A stretch of DNA of 64,000 nt from Luidia sarsii. Taxonomy: Eukaryota; Echinodermata; Asteroidea; Paxillosida; Luidiidae. A program made the translations under genes and the position numbers. The stretch is from NCBI GenBank assembly GCA_949987565.1, contig OX465111.1, positions 20,029,960-20,093,959 of the forward strand, written 5' to 3'. Below the pieces are notes generated by a model, which saw only the letters and a list, made by a program, of their open reading frames with translations, made no database searches and was not told the DNA's origin. Every line of letters begins with the position of its first letter. Position 1 is the stretch's first letter. Below, piece by piece: positions 1 through 11,270 of the stretch.

Positions 1-622
1 ACATGTACACTGTACATGTATGTGTACAAATCCAGTTCATTTTTGTATAGTGTGTACAGTATGTGTACAAATCTAGTTCATTTTTGTATAGTGTGTACAG
101 TATGTGTACAAATCTAGTTCATTTTTGTACAGTGTGTACAGTATGTGTACAAATCCAGTTCATTTTTGTACAGTGTGTACAGTATGTGTACAAATCCAGT
201 TCATTTTTGTACAGTGTGCACAGTATGTGTACAAATCCAGTTTATTTTTGTACAGTGTGTACAGTATGTGTACAAATCCAGTTTATTTTAGTACAGTGTG
301 TACAGTATGTGTACAAATCCAGTTTATTTTTGTACAGTGTGTACAGTATGTGTACAAATCCAGTTTATTTTAGTACAGTGTGTACAGTATGTGTACAAAT
401 CCAGTTCATTTTTGTACAGTGTGTACAGTATGTGTACAAATCCAGTTCATTTTTGTACAGTGTGTACAATATGTGTACAAATCCAGTTTATTTGAGTACA
501 GTGTGTACAGTATGTGTACAAATCCAGTTTATTTTAGTACAGTGTGTACAGTATGTGTACAAATCCAGTTCATTTTTGTATAGTGTGTATAGTATGTGTA
601 CAAATCCAGTTCATTTTTGCCC
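1..622. repeat. 41-bp minisatellite, about 15 copies
   Basis: Tandem unit of 41 bp built around GTGTGTACAGTATGTGTACA plus a short AT-rich part (AATCCAGTTCATTTTTGTAC). Units differ by a few substitutions. The array continues off the left edge. Because the unit has no stop in any plus frame, it yields spurious overlapping frames. Confidence 0.95.
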
Positions 623-745
623 TGCTCCACAAATGATTTCACAATCTTGTGTTTAAAATCTTTATTCGGCCTTTTTTCCCCTTCAAAATTGCACAGTCTC
701 ACATCTTCCCTTGCCAGTTGCCACCAAATACAAAGGCAGGGGAGA

Positions 746-1075
746 TACATGTACATTGTACATGTACATGTATGTACATGTACATGTACATGTACATGTA
801 CATGTACATGTACATGTACATGTACATACATGTCATTGTACTGTACATTCATGTATGTATTCAACCAGTTGTCATTTATTGATCGTCTATTGTTTATTGT
901 CTGTCATTTCTGTACATACATGTACGTGTACATGTACACTTACATACTGTACATGTACACGTATACATGTACACGTAGTACATGTACATACATGTACAAT
1001 GAACGTCAAAACGTGTACATTTTTATGTACACATGTACACGTACACAACATGTACCGGTACATTGTATGTGCACA
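746..1075. repeat. ACATGT microsatellite and decayed flank
   Basis: A nearly pure run of the self-complementary hexamer ACATGT spans 750-830. A looser TGTACA-rich stretch follows to 1075. Confidence 0.9.
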
Positions 1076-1116
1076 GATACACAGTGTGTGTGCATGTTTC
1101 CAATTACAATTTTTAC

Positions 1117-1213
1117 AAATTTCCAATGGTCAAATTTGACCGTCGTTCCCACTTGGACTTTTGAGTCGGTCAATTTAACCGAGACGATGGTTAAACTTCA
1201 AAGTAACTGAGCT
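1117..1213. mobile_element. Fragment of the AGCCGCG-ended MITE
   Basis: The stretch matches 13097-13187 inside the complete element at 13055-13551, including CCAATGGTCAAATTTGACCG and CCGAGACGATGGTTAAA. No terminal repeat is present here. Confidence 0.7.
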
Positions 1214-1435
1214 ACAAAGGATGCTTTGTACTACAGTAGTATGGTAGTACGGTTACTATTAAATTCTGCATGAAATCAATAGTCATGTTATTAACCATTA
1301 TGGGCTACAGCAGTGCAGTGCATTTTGTATCATGTTTGTACTCCAGGTGCACATGAGGTCCCTGGTTTTTTGGCCTGGGGCAGATTTTAAGTAATTTGTA
1401 ACGTAATACTAATGTGCACTGTCTATGTTTACATT

Positions 1436-1775
1436 GTGTGTACAGTGTACATGTACAGTACAGTACTACAGTAGGCCCAGGTACAGTACATTGTACCAAT
1501 ACACATGGACATGTATACAATAATGTACATGTACAGTTCATGTACACTACTGAATAGTGGTATTTTGTTTATATATTAATTTACATACATTGTACTGTAC
1601 ATGTACAGTACACATACCGGTACCACTGTACATATACATATACATGTACCATGTGTCTACATGCACATGTACATGTACATGTACACAGTACATGTATACA
1701 TGTACTGTACATGTACTGTGTACCGGTACATGTACTGTACATGTATACATGTGTACACAGTACATGTACAGTACC
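1436..1775. repeat. TGTACA/ACATGT-rich microsatellite cluster
   Basis: Interrupted runs of the palindromic hexamer with GTACCGGTAC variants. Reading frames here are artefacts of the repeat. Confidence 0.85.
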
Positions 1776-1799
1776 ATCATTTCTCCCCAACCTCCTAAA

Positions 1800-2290
1800 C
1801 TGTAGAGCTGCATTTTTCCCCATCTCCTTCCTTCCCTCCAAAAGCCTCCCTGTCTCACCCCCCCCCCCTCCCCGGTCCCCCAATCCACCCTCCATTACCC
1901 TTACACCCCTCCTATCCCCACCTCCGACAGTCACATCCCTGCAAGCCTCCCATCTCAGATCACTGTCTCGTCCTCCAGTCAGCATCCCTCGTATTCACCT
2001 CCAAAGGGAACGAACGGGTTCAACACCTCCCAAGTCAAAGGGTTATTGCCTTGTCTTCACTGACGACAAGGAAGGGGGGGGGGTTGCTCCAACGACCGTC
2101 AGTCAGTGCAAGTCCACAAAGTACATTACATGTTCATCTTCATGGATGACCACTTTCTAGGTTCACTGACACAGCCTGTCAGGTTATCACGTGACTTCCC
2201 CATACTCGGAATATCCATGCACTGTATGGGTACACTGTACGGGTACACTGCACATTGCAGCTAGTAGGATGTGACTATTATTCAAAGATT
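1800..2290. other. Pyrimidine-rich segment, no gene seen
   Basis: CCT-rich from 1805 to 1990 with a C run near 1858, then ordinary sequence. A 120-codon open frame crosses it but has no recognisable domain. Confidence 0.5.
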
Positions 2291-2345
2291 AGGAGGGCCC
2301 GATGTTTCGATCCCAGCAGGACCTTTCTCAACTTAGGCAGAATCT
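2290..2345 (-). mobile_element. Family A hammerhead-like hairpin repeat
   Basis: GTTTCGATCCCAGCAGGACC followed by TTTCTCAA. Read on the minus strand this is the dispersed family A hairpin. Confidence 0.65.
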
Positions 2346-2350
2346 GCCTT

Positions 2351-2755
2351 TGTTTGAGGATAAGTACATGTAGTTATTAAGTTCATGTATTCTGCCTTTG
2401 TAAGGTTTCTGTCTCTAAGTAATGCCCTCCAAATTATATTCGTTTTTTGGTCTTTTTAGTCATTAGGCATATTTTTACTGTATTAAAATCCACTTACAGT
2501 ATTTATTTATTCTTATCAATGAAATAAAGTTTTTTTTATCATGGGTAATCACTTTGATGCAAGATACAAATACATAGTATGTAACTCACTAATCTCCCAA
2601 GGATTAAGTACTAAAAATAAACAGTTATAAATTGTAAAACAAAATAATCAACTTGTATTAAATTATTGAACATACATACATGTATAGGCCTACTGTTTAT
2701 ATGAATAGGTCTGCATTATTAATTTCAGAAACACTGTGTTTACATGTACACTTGA
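2351..2755. other. AT-rich spacer, nothing recognised
   Basis: No coding, RNA or mobile element signal beyond simple AT-rich runs. Confidence 0.5.
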
Positions 2756-3064
2756 TCCCGCTAGGAGGATCAGATCCTACAAGGAGGATCAGATCCCGCA
2801 AGGAGGATCAGATCCTGCAAGGAGGATCAGATCCCGCAGGGAGGATCAGATCCTGCAAGGAGGATCAGATCCCGCAAGGAGGATCAGATCCCGCAAGGAG
2901 GATCAGATCCCGCAAGGAGGATCAGATCCCGCAAGGAGGATCAGATCCCGCAAGGAGGATCAGATCCCGCAAGGAGGATCAGATCCCGCAAGGAAGATCA
3001 GATCCCGCAAGGAGGATCAGATCCCGCAAGGAGGATCAGATCCCGCAAGGAGGATCAGATCCCA
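2756..3064. repeat. 19-bp minisatellite, about 16 copies
   Basis: The unit is AGGAGGATCAGATCCCGCA. Each unit holds two GATC sites and a short GGATC/GATCC inverted repeat. A degraded GATC-rich extension runs to about 3155. The open frame through it is a repeat artefact. Confidence 0.95.
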
Positions 3065-3289
3065 ATCAAAACCGTACAAACGCAACGCAGGATCAGATCC
3101 TGATCCCGGGATCTGATCCTCCTCTCGGGAAGGATCAGATCCGGTTCGGATCCCGCAATTTGCAAGTGTACAATGTAAATGCAACGTACATGTACATGTA
3201 GGCCTACAGGTAAATGCAAAAATGTTGTAAACTGCCTAAGTACACTAAAATGACCCATTTGAAGCTGCGAATATCAAAAATTATCGGGT

Positions 3290-3375
3290 AGCAGGACCCG
3301 ACGTTTCGATCCTAGCAGGACCTTTCTCAACGGCAGTGCGCCTTTGTGGAAGGTCCTGCTAGGATCAAAATTTAG
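3290..3375. mobile_element. Family A hairpin, two inverted copies
   Basis: CGACGTTTCGATCCTAGCAG at the left and GGTCCTGCTAGGATCAAAAT at the right form an inverted pair around a short spacer. Confidence 0.7.
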
Positions 3376-3479
3376 AAAAATTATTTACGTCAATGACGAG
3401 GAAAAATATATTACAAATATTGGTCATTCCATACCAGATCCGAGGTCAAGCAAATCCATGAAAAAACTGACTGGGAAAG

Positions 3480-3720
3480 TTTGAACAAATAGGAAGGGGA
3501 GAGTAACAGGGACATGGATGACAGACAGAGGACAAAGGGGATAGCTGGTAGGGTAAGATCAAAGGGAAGGGCAGGGGGTTGGGTAGGGATTAGGCAGTGG
3601 AAGAGGGAAACATCAAAGGGAAAAGTTGAAAGAGAGAAGTGGAGGGAGTGAATGCAAAAGAGGGATTATTGGTAAACATGCAAGGTGTCAATCATTCCCC
3701 TCCTAGGTGTAATTTGATTA
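3480..3720. mobile_element. Purine-rich body (family F), copy 1
   Basis: GA-rich segment sharing blocks such as GGGAGAGT, GATCAAAGGGAAGGG, AGAGAGAAGTGG and AATCATTCCCCTCCT, in the same order, with 57860-58100. It lies next to a family A hairpin, as do the other copies. Confidence 0.65.
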
Positions 3721-3729
3721 CATGTAGTT

Positions 3730-4036
3730 AGGGAGGCCTACCTGGTATTACATGTACATGTAAGTGGGCCTACATCATGTACATGTACAGTGCACACATG
3801 TACAGTGTATGTGTACGTGTAGTACAGACTGTACAAATATTGCAGGATAATTGTTCAATTGGGTTAGAAGCTTGAGTGGTTTAAAAAAGTGTTAGAAACT
3901 TGTTGAGTGAGGTGATTTCAATTGTTGTACATGTAGTTCAAGTCCATTGTACATGTAGGGTGTTCCAACTTCCAACCCATTGTACATTTAATTTTACAGG
4001 ATCTAGGTACCACCAAGGCTACAGGTTTGAAAGGGG
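3730..4036. other. Spacer with scattered TGTACA, no gene seen
   Basis: Short ACATGT runs near 3760-3830, then unremarkable sequence. Confidence 0.5.
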
Positions 4037-4365
4037 AGAATCAGGTGTACATGTATTGTGCACTATACAGTGCTGTCCATATGATGCACACTGTAATGTA
4101 CGTACATGTACACGTATGCATGTACTGGCATTCACTAGGTAGGCTTACATGTATCTATACATGTACATGTATCATGCTATACCGGTATACCCGTACACTG
4201 TACATGTATGTAAATTAGTGGAAATCTACAGCACAGTACAAGTACATGTACGTACACTGTACATGTACATGTACACATGTACTTGTACATGTACATGTAG
4301 TCATGTACATGTACATGTAGTCATGTACATGTACATGTACATGTACATGTACATTGTACAGTGAC
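4037..4365. repeat. ACATGT microsatellite cluster
   Basis: Interrupted in the left part. Nearly pure ACATGT from 4255 to 4355. Confidence 0.9.
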
Positions 4366-4514
4366 TGTCCCTGGCAGAAGTTACGTGTATACTACATGTA
4401 CAGTATGTAAATTACAAATTCAAAGTAAAAATTTCAGACAGGATTAAAGCTTGCTGTTATAATTGTGCAAGCAAATCACAAATGACAAATACACATGTAA
4501 GCCAACCTACATGT

Positions 4515-4680
4515 GTAACTACATGTACATGTACATGTACAATTGTACATACATTGTACGGTATGTACGGTAACTACCGTACAGTACAGTGCACATGTAC
4601 ATGTACGTTGTACATGTACATGTACATGTACATGTACTTTAGTTTGTAGGCTACTGCAGTACATGCACATGTACATGTAT
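4515..4680. repeat. ACATGT microsatellite cluster
   Basis: Runs of ACATGT at 4520-4545 and 4594-4636, with TGTACGGTA variants between. Confidence 0.85.
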
Positions 4681-5613
4681 CACAGACTTTGTTATGGTGT
4701 TTAGAGTTAATTGAAAAACAAAGCAATCAACTGATATCTTAAGAAAAGATTTTACACTGTCCATTTCAAAGTAGGCTTGGATATTTTTTAGGGTCCTTTA
4801 TAGTTTATTGGAGATTCATGGTTTGTGTTACACGGCAATTTTCCTGCACAAAGATGCTGAGAAAAATGTAAGGAAGAGATATGAACTTTACGAGAAAGAG
4901 GCAAAGACGGAATAAAAGCCTGTCAACCAACGACTCCGTCCTTCGTCCTAACTAATCCCATCAACACCTGCAGCATTAATTCACTTCAATGTCCTCATAG
5001 CGACCTCTGTGCGGCTAATAATTGACGGCCCTTGGGTACCTGTACGTGCATGTATGACGGACGGACGTGGGTGTCGACCCTACGCACATCGGTTACATGT
5101 ATATATCACGTACAGGTTGAGGCATTACTACGGTTCCTGGGACACAACCGATGATAAATGACTATCTCTCCCCACCGTTGTAAATTGCATGGCGGTTTGA
5201 GATGTACAAGCACAGTAAATCCCTAACAGATACTGGCATCGTATGCACACGCAAATGGGGAGATTGGTAGATTGCCTTTCCGCCTGAGTCCCGTTTCGTA
5301 AGCGAACGATGTTTTTTTTCGTCGGAATTGTCAGTTGTTCCACAGCGGTCACACAGAGGCTCTATCCAGCTAGGCAATATTATTTGCATAACTCATCACC
5401 GGTGATCACTTTCCAGCCCGATAGTCGGTCGCTGGGCTGGATGAAGGGCGAGTCAAGTGGCCCGCAAGTCTTGGCAGGATGAGATGCTTTGCTCACTAAC
5501 TGCCCACCAACGCCACCAAGCAGAATTACGACATCCCTAACATTTGGGCAGACGGTGTCAAGGAGGTCTTCCCAATAGTTCTCATGGGCATAATGGACAT
5601 TACATACATGTAT
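4681..5613. other. Non-repetitive segment, no secure gene
   Basis: Ordinary composition. A minus-strand frame at 5600-5397 (ending GDELCK) reads plausibly but has no recognised domain and no clear acceptor, so it is not called. Confidence 0.45.
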
Positions 5614-6052
5614 GTGACCCGGCACAGCGACATGAGGAATATCCCACCAAAACACTTTTCGAGTAAACAACGCCTGAAGTCAAAGTATCATCTCAATTCG
5701 ATAAAAAAAAAATAATGTATTGGAGGATATTATGTCCAAAGGATTTTTCCGAAATCCATCTCAAAATGTTGAAAAAAACGAGGATTTCGGGGGAGTGTTT
5801 GTGTACTGTTTTCATGAAAATGTAAAGTTCCTGCCTTTTTGAATGGCCGCTTTCGAGGAGTTAGACTGGTGCTGCTATATTGTGTCTGGTACCAAATGAA
5901 CGAGCGAAGTCCCCTTGTACTATTTACAACAAAGTTCACACGGAAATAATTTTGATATCATTTGAAAGCTAATGGTATACTCTTTCACATCATTAGAAAA
6001 TCTCAAAATCTCAAAAGTGGGGGTTATTCCTCATTATGCTGTGCCGGGTCAC
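5614..6052. mobile_element. MITE with GTGACCCGGCACAGC terminal repeats, copy 1
   Basis: The left end GTGACCCGGCACAGC (5614-5628) is mirrored exactly by GCTGTGCCGGGTCAC (6038-6052). The body, including AAAGTGGGGGTTATTCC and TCATTTGAAAGCTAATGG, matches the shorter copy at 21880-22135 in reverse orientation. Confidence 0.88.
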
Positions 6053-6668
6053 ATTATTTGGAAAAAAAATGCAAAGCCCTTTTTTTAAGATAAGGCTGCA
6101 TCTGAAGTAATCAGCTTTGACTTCAATATCACACCGGTCTATAGATGACATAAGGTAGCATGCTGCTGTTAGTTACCACAGACTTGGTTGTTATTCCAGC
6201 CATTCCTAATCTTGTACATGGGCCTTTGTTCAAAACCCCGGCTTAGGCTCAGGCTCCGGCTTTGTCTTTCTTTCTTTCTTTCGTCCATTTTAAAGTTTCA
6301 AGTCATGGAAACGGGAGGCATTTGGCTCCGTTTTTTTTAAATGAACATTAGGCCTACACTGCGTTTTGGAAATTGAAAAAGAATCCAAAACTTCAACTCC
6401 AACCTGCATTTTTAGCTTTTGGATTTATAACAGAGACGAAGCCGAAGCCAAAGCCTTAGCATATACTGTACAGTAATCTACCTCCCTCAGGTAAACCCCT
6501 GTCATCACCACTTAAGTAACTTTGCTTTCAAGCTGGGTAAGTTAGGGGTGAAGACGACCGAAGTAGACCTAGTGACGCTTATCAAATACATCCATTGAGG
6601 GACTCTGAAACAAAAAGATGGATCAGATTTTGGCCGGTTACCCCATCTCCGTGTGTACATGTACTTAC
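6053..6668. other. Spacer with a CTTT run and a GGCT-rich inverted repeat
   Basis: A TTTC run occurs near 6266-6284. GGCTCCGGCTTTGTC near 6250 is roughly mirrored by GACGAAGCCGAAGCC near 6434, suggesting an old fold-back element. No gene seen. Confidence 0.4.
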
Positions 6669-6813
6669 CGCATATGATGCCAGCGAGACCAAGTACCAGC
6701 ATGTAGCCAAGCATGGCAGCGTGACGGGAACCAGTCATTCCTGAGTTTGAATGCATTCTGTGCATGTAGTTCACGATCAGTCTCTCGCTCATCGAGAATG
6801 GAGGGAGTGACAC
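6669..6813 (-). CDS. Possible first coding exon with a membrane anchor or signal segment
   Basis: A reading frame from 6813 (or the internal ATG at 6792, MSERLIVNY) encodes MTGSRHAAMLGYMLVLGLAG and ends at a strong donor, GTAAGT, starting at 6668, phase 1. The hydrophobic run after a short polar N-terminus looks like a signal anchor or signal peptide, as in type II membrane enzymes. I see no convincing downstream exon on the minus strand between 1 and 6668, so the rest of such a gene would lie outside the window or be unrecognised. The upstream side is a G-rich, GGT-repeat segment that could be a promoter. This is a hypothesis only. Confidence 0.25.
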
Positions 6814-7007
6814 GTATTACTCTATTAGTGTACACGCTTTGCAATGCAAGTGCACAGCCAGCAGTGGTTGTAGGTAGTGGCTCAATCGTCCAAGTGGTGG
6901 TGGTGGTGGTGTGGAGGGGAGAGACGCAGGAGGGAGACGGGGCGGGTTGGTCGAGTCGAAGCCTCACCTTCAGAGTCTCATATCCACACCCTCCGGGATA
7001 AGTAGAG

Positions 7008-7215
7008 TTGCTTGTCCGTCACAAAATTAAACTCCTTGGCTCAGTGGGTTCGAGTCCTGGCGAGGTCAGACAGGCGGACTTCATTCATCCTGACCAACGG
7101 GCGAACCAATCATTCTCCGGCCACAAAATAACTGATTCCCTTTTGGCGAGGTTAGTCTGCGAGATGAAGACGGCGGTCAGAGAGGAAGCCTTGAGTCTGG
7201 GGTGATGCCGCCGTG
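7008..7215. mobile_element. Dispersed repeat family C, copy 1 (tRNA-like B box)
   Basis: CTTGTCCGTCACAAAATTAA, GTGGGTTCGAGTCCTG and CCAACGGGCGAACCAATCA occur in the same order at 9846-9955. The GGTTCGAGTCC block resembles a pol III B box, so a SINE is likely. Confidence 0.65.
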
Positions 7216-7584
7216 AGGCAAACCAACCTCCGCTATCCACATCGTCCAATTGCTGTCGTCTCAATGCAATCCAACTGCGGCAGGATATTGGAGGGACAGG
7301 AGAGGGGATGGGAAAGGAGGGGGGAAGAAACAAGGACAAACATTTCAAAATTGGTGAGGAAATTAGATCAAGACAAACAGGAAATGGCTGATTAACAACG
7401 ATATTTCAAAGAACCCCAAAATGGCATGAAAAAAAAATGTTGTGCAACAAAGCAATGAAAGCAGTCTTAGATACACAATCTGTACAATGTTGGGTCTTCA
7501 ATTGATGACTTCTTTTCAGCAAAGAGGTTACAGTCACATGAAGCCATTGCTTCTTGGTTCAGTCATTGGACCTCAGGGATGACA

Positions 7585-7792
7585 TACATTAGCTGCCACC
7601 CTACATGTATCTTATTAATAGGAAATTAGAAATACTTCTGCTATAAAAAAAAGAGGAATTTATCACAGAGCAAACTACATAGGAATACATGTGTATTTCA
7701 AAGCTAAAAATCGGAATCTGTTGTCAATTTCAACCAGAGAAGAGGATGATTCCTCAAAAAAAAAGAACGGTTGATAACTGGGGCAGCTACAA
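7585..7792 (-). mobile_element. MITE family D, copy 1
   Basis: Diverged relative of 42978-43190 and of the reverse complement of 52062-52270. Shared blocks are GGAAATTAG, AATACTTCT, AGAGGAA and TAAAAATCGG. The ends carry AGCTGCCA. Confidence 0.65.
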
Positions 7793-8680
7793 ATGTACAC
7801 TGTATACATCCTACCTCATGTGCTCTGTCAGCTCATGAGAATACAAGCAGGGAGAGGAACAAAAGGCACCACATGACCAGGCCAACCCACAAAGCACCTA
7901 CACAAACATTCATTCATAAGGATATGCCGGTATAATGTACATGTATGTGTACTGTGCATGAGTACAAAGATGAATATCACTCAATGTAGGCCCATTGTGT
8001 ACAGATATGCAGGCACTCAAACAACTGTTCGGCAAAACATACATGTACTGGCCACGATTCTAGTGCCTAGTGGGGACCTACTGTAGTCCAATAGGTTAAA
8101 TAGGTCTTCAAAGGGAATTTGTAAAGGTGTACATGAATCTATACCGGGTAGGTCTCCACAAGGTTTTCACGGAACTGGTATTTTGAAATAACTCAAAGAT
8201 GGGAAATTTGTGATGGGTAAGAATCTATCGCAAATTGAAGTGTTGCAGTACTTACAGGCATAAGAGACATACGTGTATGGTCCAAATTTGTACCCAGGAA
8301 AGTGAATGTGGTTGAAATGGGAGCATTTGAAAAACATCATTTCTCACATGGTTGTATAGTGCACAAGAAGAAAGCAGTGTCTCCACAAGGATATAATAAT
8401 GAGTACCAGTACTTGTACATGTACACTGTACATGTACCGGTACCTGTATAATGTACCGGTATGCAATGCACACTACAGTCCTGGTACAGGTACGTGTACT
8501 TATTCCAGTCCACTCTGTACAGCTAAGCTATCAGTTAAACATCACAAGCAAATACACTCTGGATGTTTGATGTCTTTCCAAGGACAAGGCCACACATTAC
8601 AGTCGATTCTATCTGATAAAGGATTAAAAAAAAAACAGCCGGTCTGTTCAGCAGAATTATTCTGACTTCAGAAAGACGCC
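7793..8680. other. Spacer with scattered TGTACA, no gene seen
   Basis: TGTACA/ACCGGTAC clusters at 7935-7960 and 8400-8510. The rest is unremarkable. Confidence 0.5.
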
Positions 8681-9184
8681 CCCTCATACGACAGTCCGTG
8701 TCGGCCATCTGACTAATTTCTTTTCATTCCCTTTGTCAACGAGGTCTATTAAATGTCTCTTTGAAGAGACCCACTGCTAAATTTAAACCGCCAATGGCCT
8801 TGAGCTCATTCTTTCCTCGTCCGAGATCGCTTTGTCAGTGACCATGAATCTTGTTTGCTTTTCCAAATTCTCTTTGACACACCAAGTGCCGGTAACTGAG
8901 AGAGAAACAACTTGAGCCACCCACACAAGCCCTGAGATCCGTGAGGGAGATCAAAGTACCGCCTTGTCTCTGGGTCTTGCGCACCAAAGACGATTGAGGA
9001 AAGAGGCGAGAGTAATGGTGGTAAAGTTGCAGAGAATTGTTGCCTGTTGTTTTATGGTTACCATTTAAGCAGAAGTTCAGAACCTTGGCAGTTGGCACTG
9101 TTTTGACAACCACCATTGGAAGGGTACCACGAACCCAACTGTGTCATTTACAGAGCCTAGTGAATAAGTACAGTCATGAGTGAT
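8681..9184. other. Non-repetitive segment, nothing recognised
   Basis: Balanced composition and no known repeat. The open frames show no domain. Could be conserved noncoding DNA, but that cannot be judged from one sequence. Confidence 0.4.
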
Positions 9185-9505
9185 GCTAAGGGAGTGAACC
9201 CTGACCTTCCTCAATCCTCCATAATCGTCCGAGTTGTGTTAGAGGATTGTGGAGGATTGAGGCAGGTACGAACATTTCCAGTTGCGAGGATTACCGAGAA
9301 TTGAGGAAGGTTGTTAAATTTACACTGGAGGATTGAGGAAGCATGTTACATGTACATGTACAATGAGATCTTGGAGGATTGTGGAGGATTGAGGAAGGTT
9401 GTAAAATTTACACCAGCGGAGGACTGTGGACTGTGGAGGACTGTGGAAGATTGAGGAAGGTTGTAAAATTTACACTGGAGGATTGTGAAGGATTGAGGAG
9501 GGTTC
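9185..9505. mobile_element. Dispersed repeat family G, copy 1
   Basis: CTTCCTCAATCCTCC at the left and repeated GGAGGATTGAGGAAGG with TTACAC to the right. The same inverted blocks recur at 28940-29075. Internal duplication has lengthened this copy. Confidence 0.65.
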
Positions 9506-9834
9506 CAAGTGTACAGTACTAGGGGGTTAGGAGAAAGAAGAAAAATGGCTTCTAAACACAATTCATAAGACATCCCTTTAAACTCCAAGCCACTGTTCGC
9601 ATTGGGCCTCGCATCTTTGTAAGAGGGTTTCCCGCAAGCCAATGTTCACATTCCGCCGGAGTTAATCTTGCGCGCTTCCGCATCGGATTAAATTTGGGCA
9701 GGCAGTGAAGTGTCACGGCTCAACGCTGGGGCAGTTTGCAATGGGAGCAGCACAAAGACGACTCGCTGTAATGGCCTGAATAATAGCTTTGGGGACCCGC
9801 GCGGCATGAGACGGAAATCGGTGGGATCTTTGGA
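9506..9834. other. Non-repetitive segment, nothing recognised
   Basis: GC-richer than its surroundings around 9650-9830. No exon or RNA signal was found. Confidence 0.4.
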
Positions 9835-9837
9835 GTT

Positions 9838-10085
9838 TGAGAGCTGCTCGTCCGTCAGAAATTAAACTCCCTCCGTCCTCGGTGGGTTCGAATCCTGACG
9901 GGGTCAGATCGGCTGACTTTGGTCATCCCGACCAACGGGCGTACCAATCACTTTCACTGAAAACGGATTCCCTTGGCGAGGTTAGTCGGTGAGACGACAT
10001 CAGCATAGTCACAGAAGGGGCCTTCAGGTTAGAGCCTTGCCGAGACCGTGAGGTGATCCAACTTGAACCTCCACTATCAGACTAT
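9838..10085. mobile_element. Dispersed repeat family C, copy 2
   Basis: GCTCGTCCGTCAGAAATTAA, GTGGGTTCGAATCCTGACG and GGCGAGGTTAGTCGGTGAGA match copy 1. GGGTTCGAATCC is a good B box. Confidence 0.7.
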
Positions 10086-10428
10086 CAGGCCAAATGTCAA
10101 ATGAATAAACCTGTGCATTCCCATTTCCCAACTAGGAAAACTATCGAAAAGTTGATCACAATTTAAAAGCCGGTTGATTTTTTGGGGGTGGGATGTAACT
10201 TATCGACGTTCTCTTTTTGACCGTGTTCACATACTGTACAGGCCTTGCGCTAACTTTTTTTTCCTGGCTAGCCCACTGGGCTAGCTAACTTCAGATTTTA
10301 CTAGTAGCCCATATATGGATTTTTACTAGCCCGTATATATGAAAACTGTAACTTGACTTGGAAGCCACTGCACAATCTAAAAGTAGCTTATTCTAGCGAT
10401 TAGTGAACGCACCACCAACCGCATACAA
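10086..10428. other. Spacer, no gene seen
   Basis: Contains an imperfect inverted GGCTAGCCCACTGGGCTAGC near 10265 and the related TACTAGCCCGTATATA near 10323. Confidence 0.4.
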
Positions 10429-10429
10429 G

Positions 10430-10495
10430 GACAGGACCTTTCTCAAAGGCAGCGGGCTTTCTGCCTATCAGAAACCTCCTGCTAGGATCAAAATT
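10430..10495. mobile_element. Family A hairpin, inverted pair
   Basis: GGACCTTTCTCAAAGGCAG followed by CCTCCTGCTAGGATCAAAATT. Confidence 0.6.
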
Positions 10496-11270
10496 AAAAG
10501 TGTCCATGTGAACGTGCATCCACGTGGTATGTCCAACATGCGTTCTGACAGTGGGCTTTTTTTTTTACCTTTTTTTTTCACAGTTGTTTATTCATGAATT
10601 CAAGTGACGCATGTTGGGCCGCTGCGGGGCCGGGGGATGAGGATAAAAGACCATTTCATTCCCAGTGCCTGTGGCCACTGGCCACTGCATTCTACTCACC
10701 AAAGGCCAAACACACATCGGAAAGGATTGCACTAAACACACCACCAGGCACCAACCAATCCCTGCAAATTAACACTGTATTTAGTTGGTGAATGCTTCCA
10801 TTTTTGATAGTTTCCCTATTATGTTTGTTGCAGGGCAACTCTGAAAAGCAGCAGTGACACTTAGTGGTTGTCCCAGGGTAAATACATCATGTACTGTAAG
10901 ACATAAAATAAATATAACTGTCCGGGATGTACAGTAAGTGAGCGACGAAGCCATTTCCTGAAAATTACTGAAAGCCAATAAATTGTGCGACTGCGAGTGA
11001 GCGCTTTTGTGATCGAGAGATTCACGGCAGGGGTGCAGGCGAACTTCAGGTTTTAGGGTTTTAACAGATAAAATTGAGCAGTTTGAGAGACCAGTTTGAC
11101 ATAAAATTTGAAGAAAAAAAAATTAAACAAAAAAATCACCTATTCCGGAAATCTGAACAAAAATCACACAATTTCCAGATTTCCGGACGTCTGACATCCC
11201 TGTACTGTGTATCAGAGTTTTCCCTGGAAATTTGAGACTGAGATGGGGACTTATACCGGTACATGTAATT
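10496..11270. other. Spacer, nothing recognised
   Basis: A T run near 10558-10578. No coding or RNA signal. Confidence 0.45.

Noticed and set aside
63..656. Cys/Tyr-rich 197-codon frame at the left edge
   Set aside because: Pure translation of the 41-bp minisatellite.
5397..5600. Possible minus-strand exon (HENYWEDLLDTVCPNV...)
   Set aside because: Protein-like composition but no recognised family, no polypyrimidine acceptor and an adjoining MITE supplies part of the frame.
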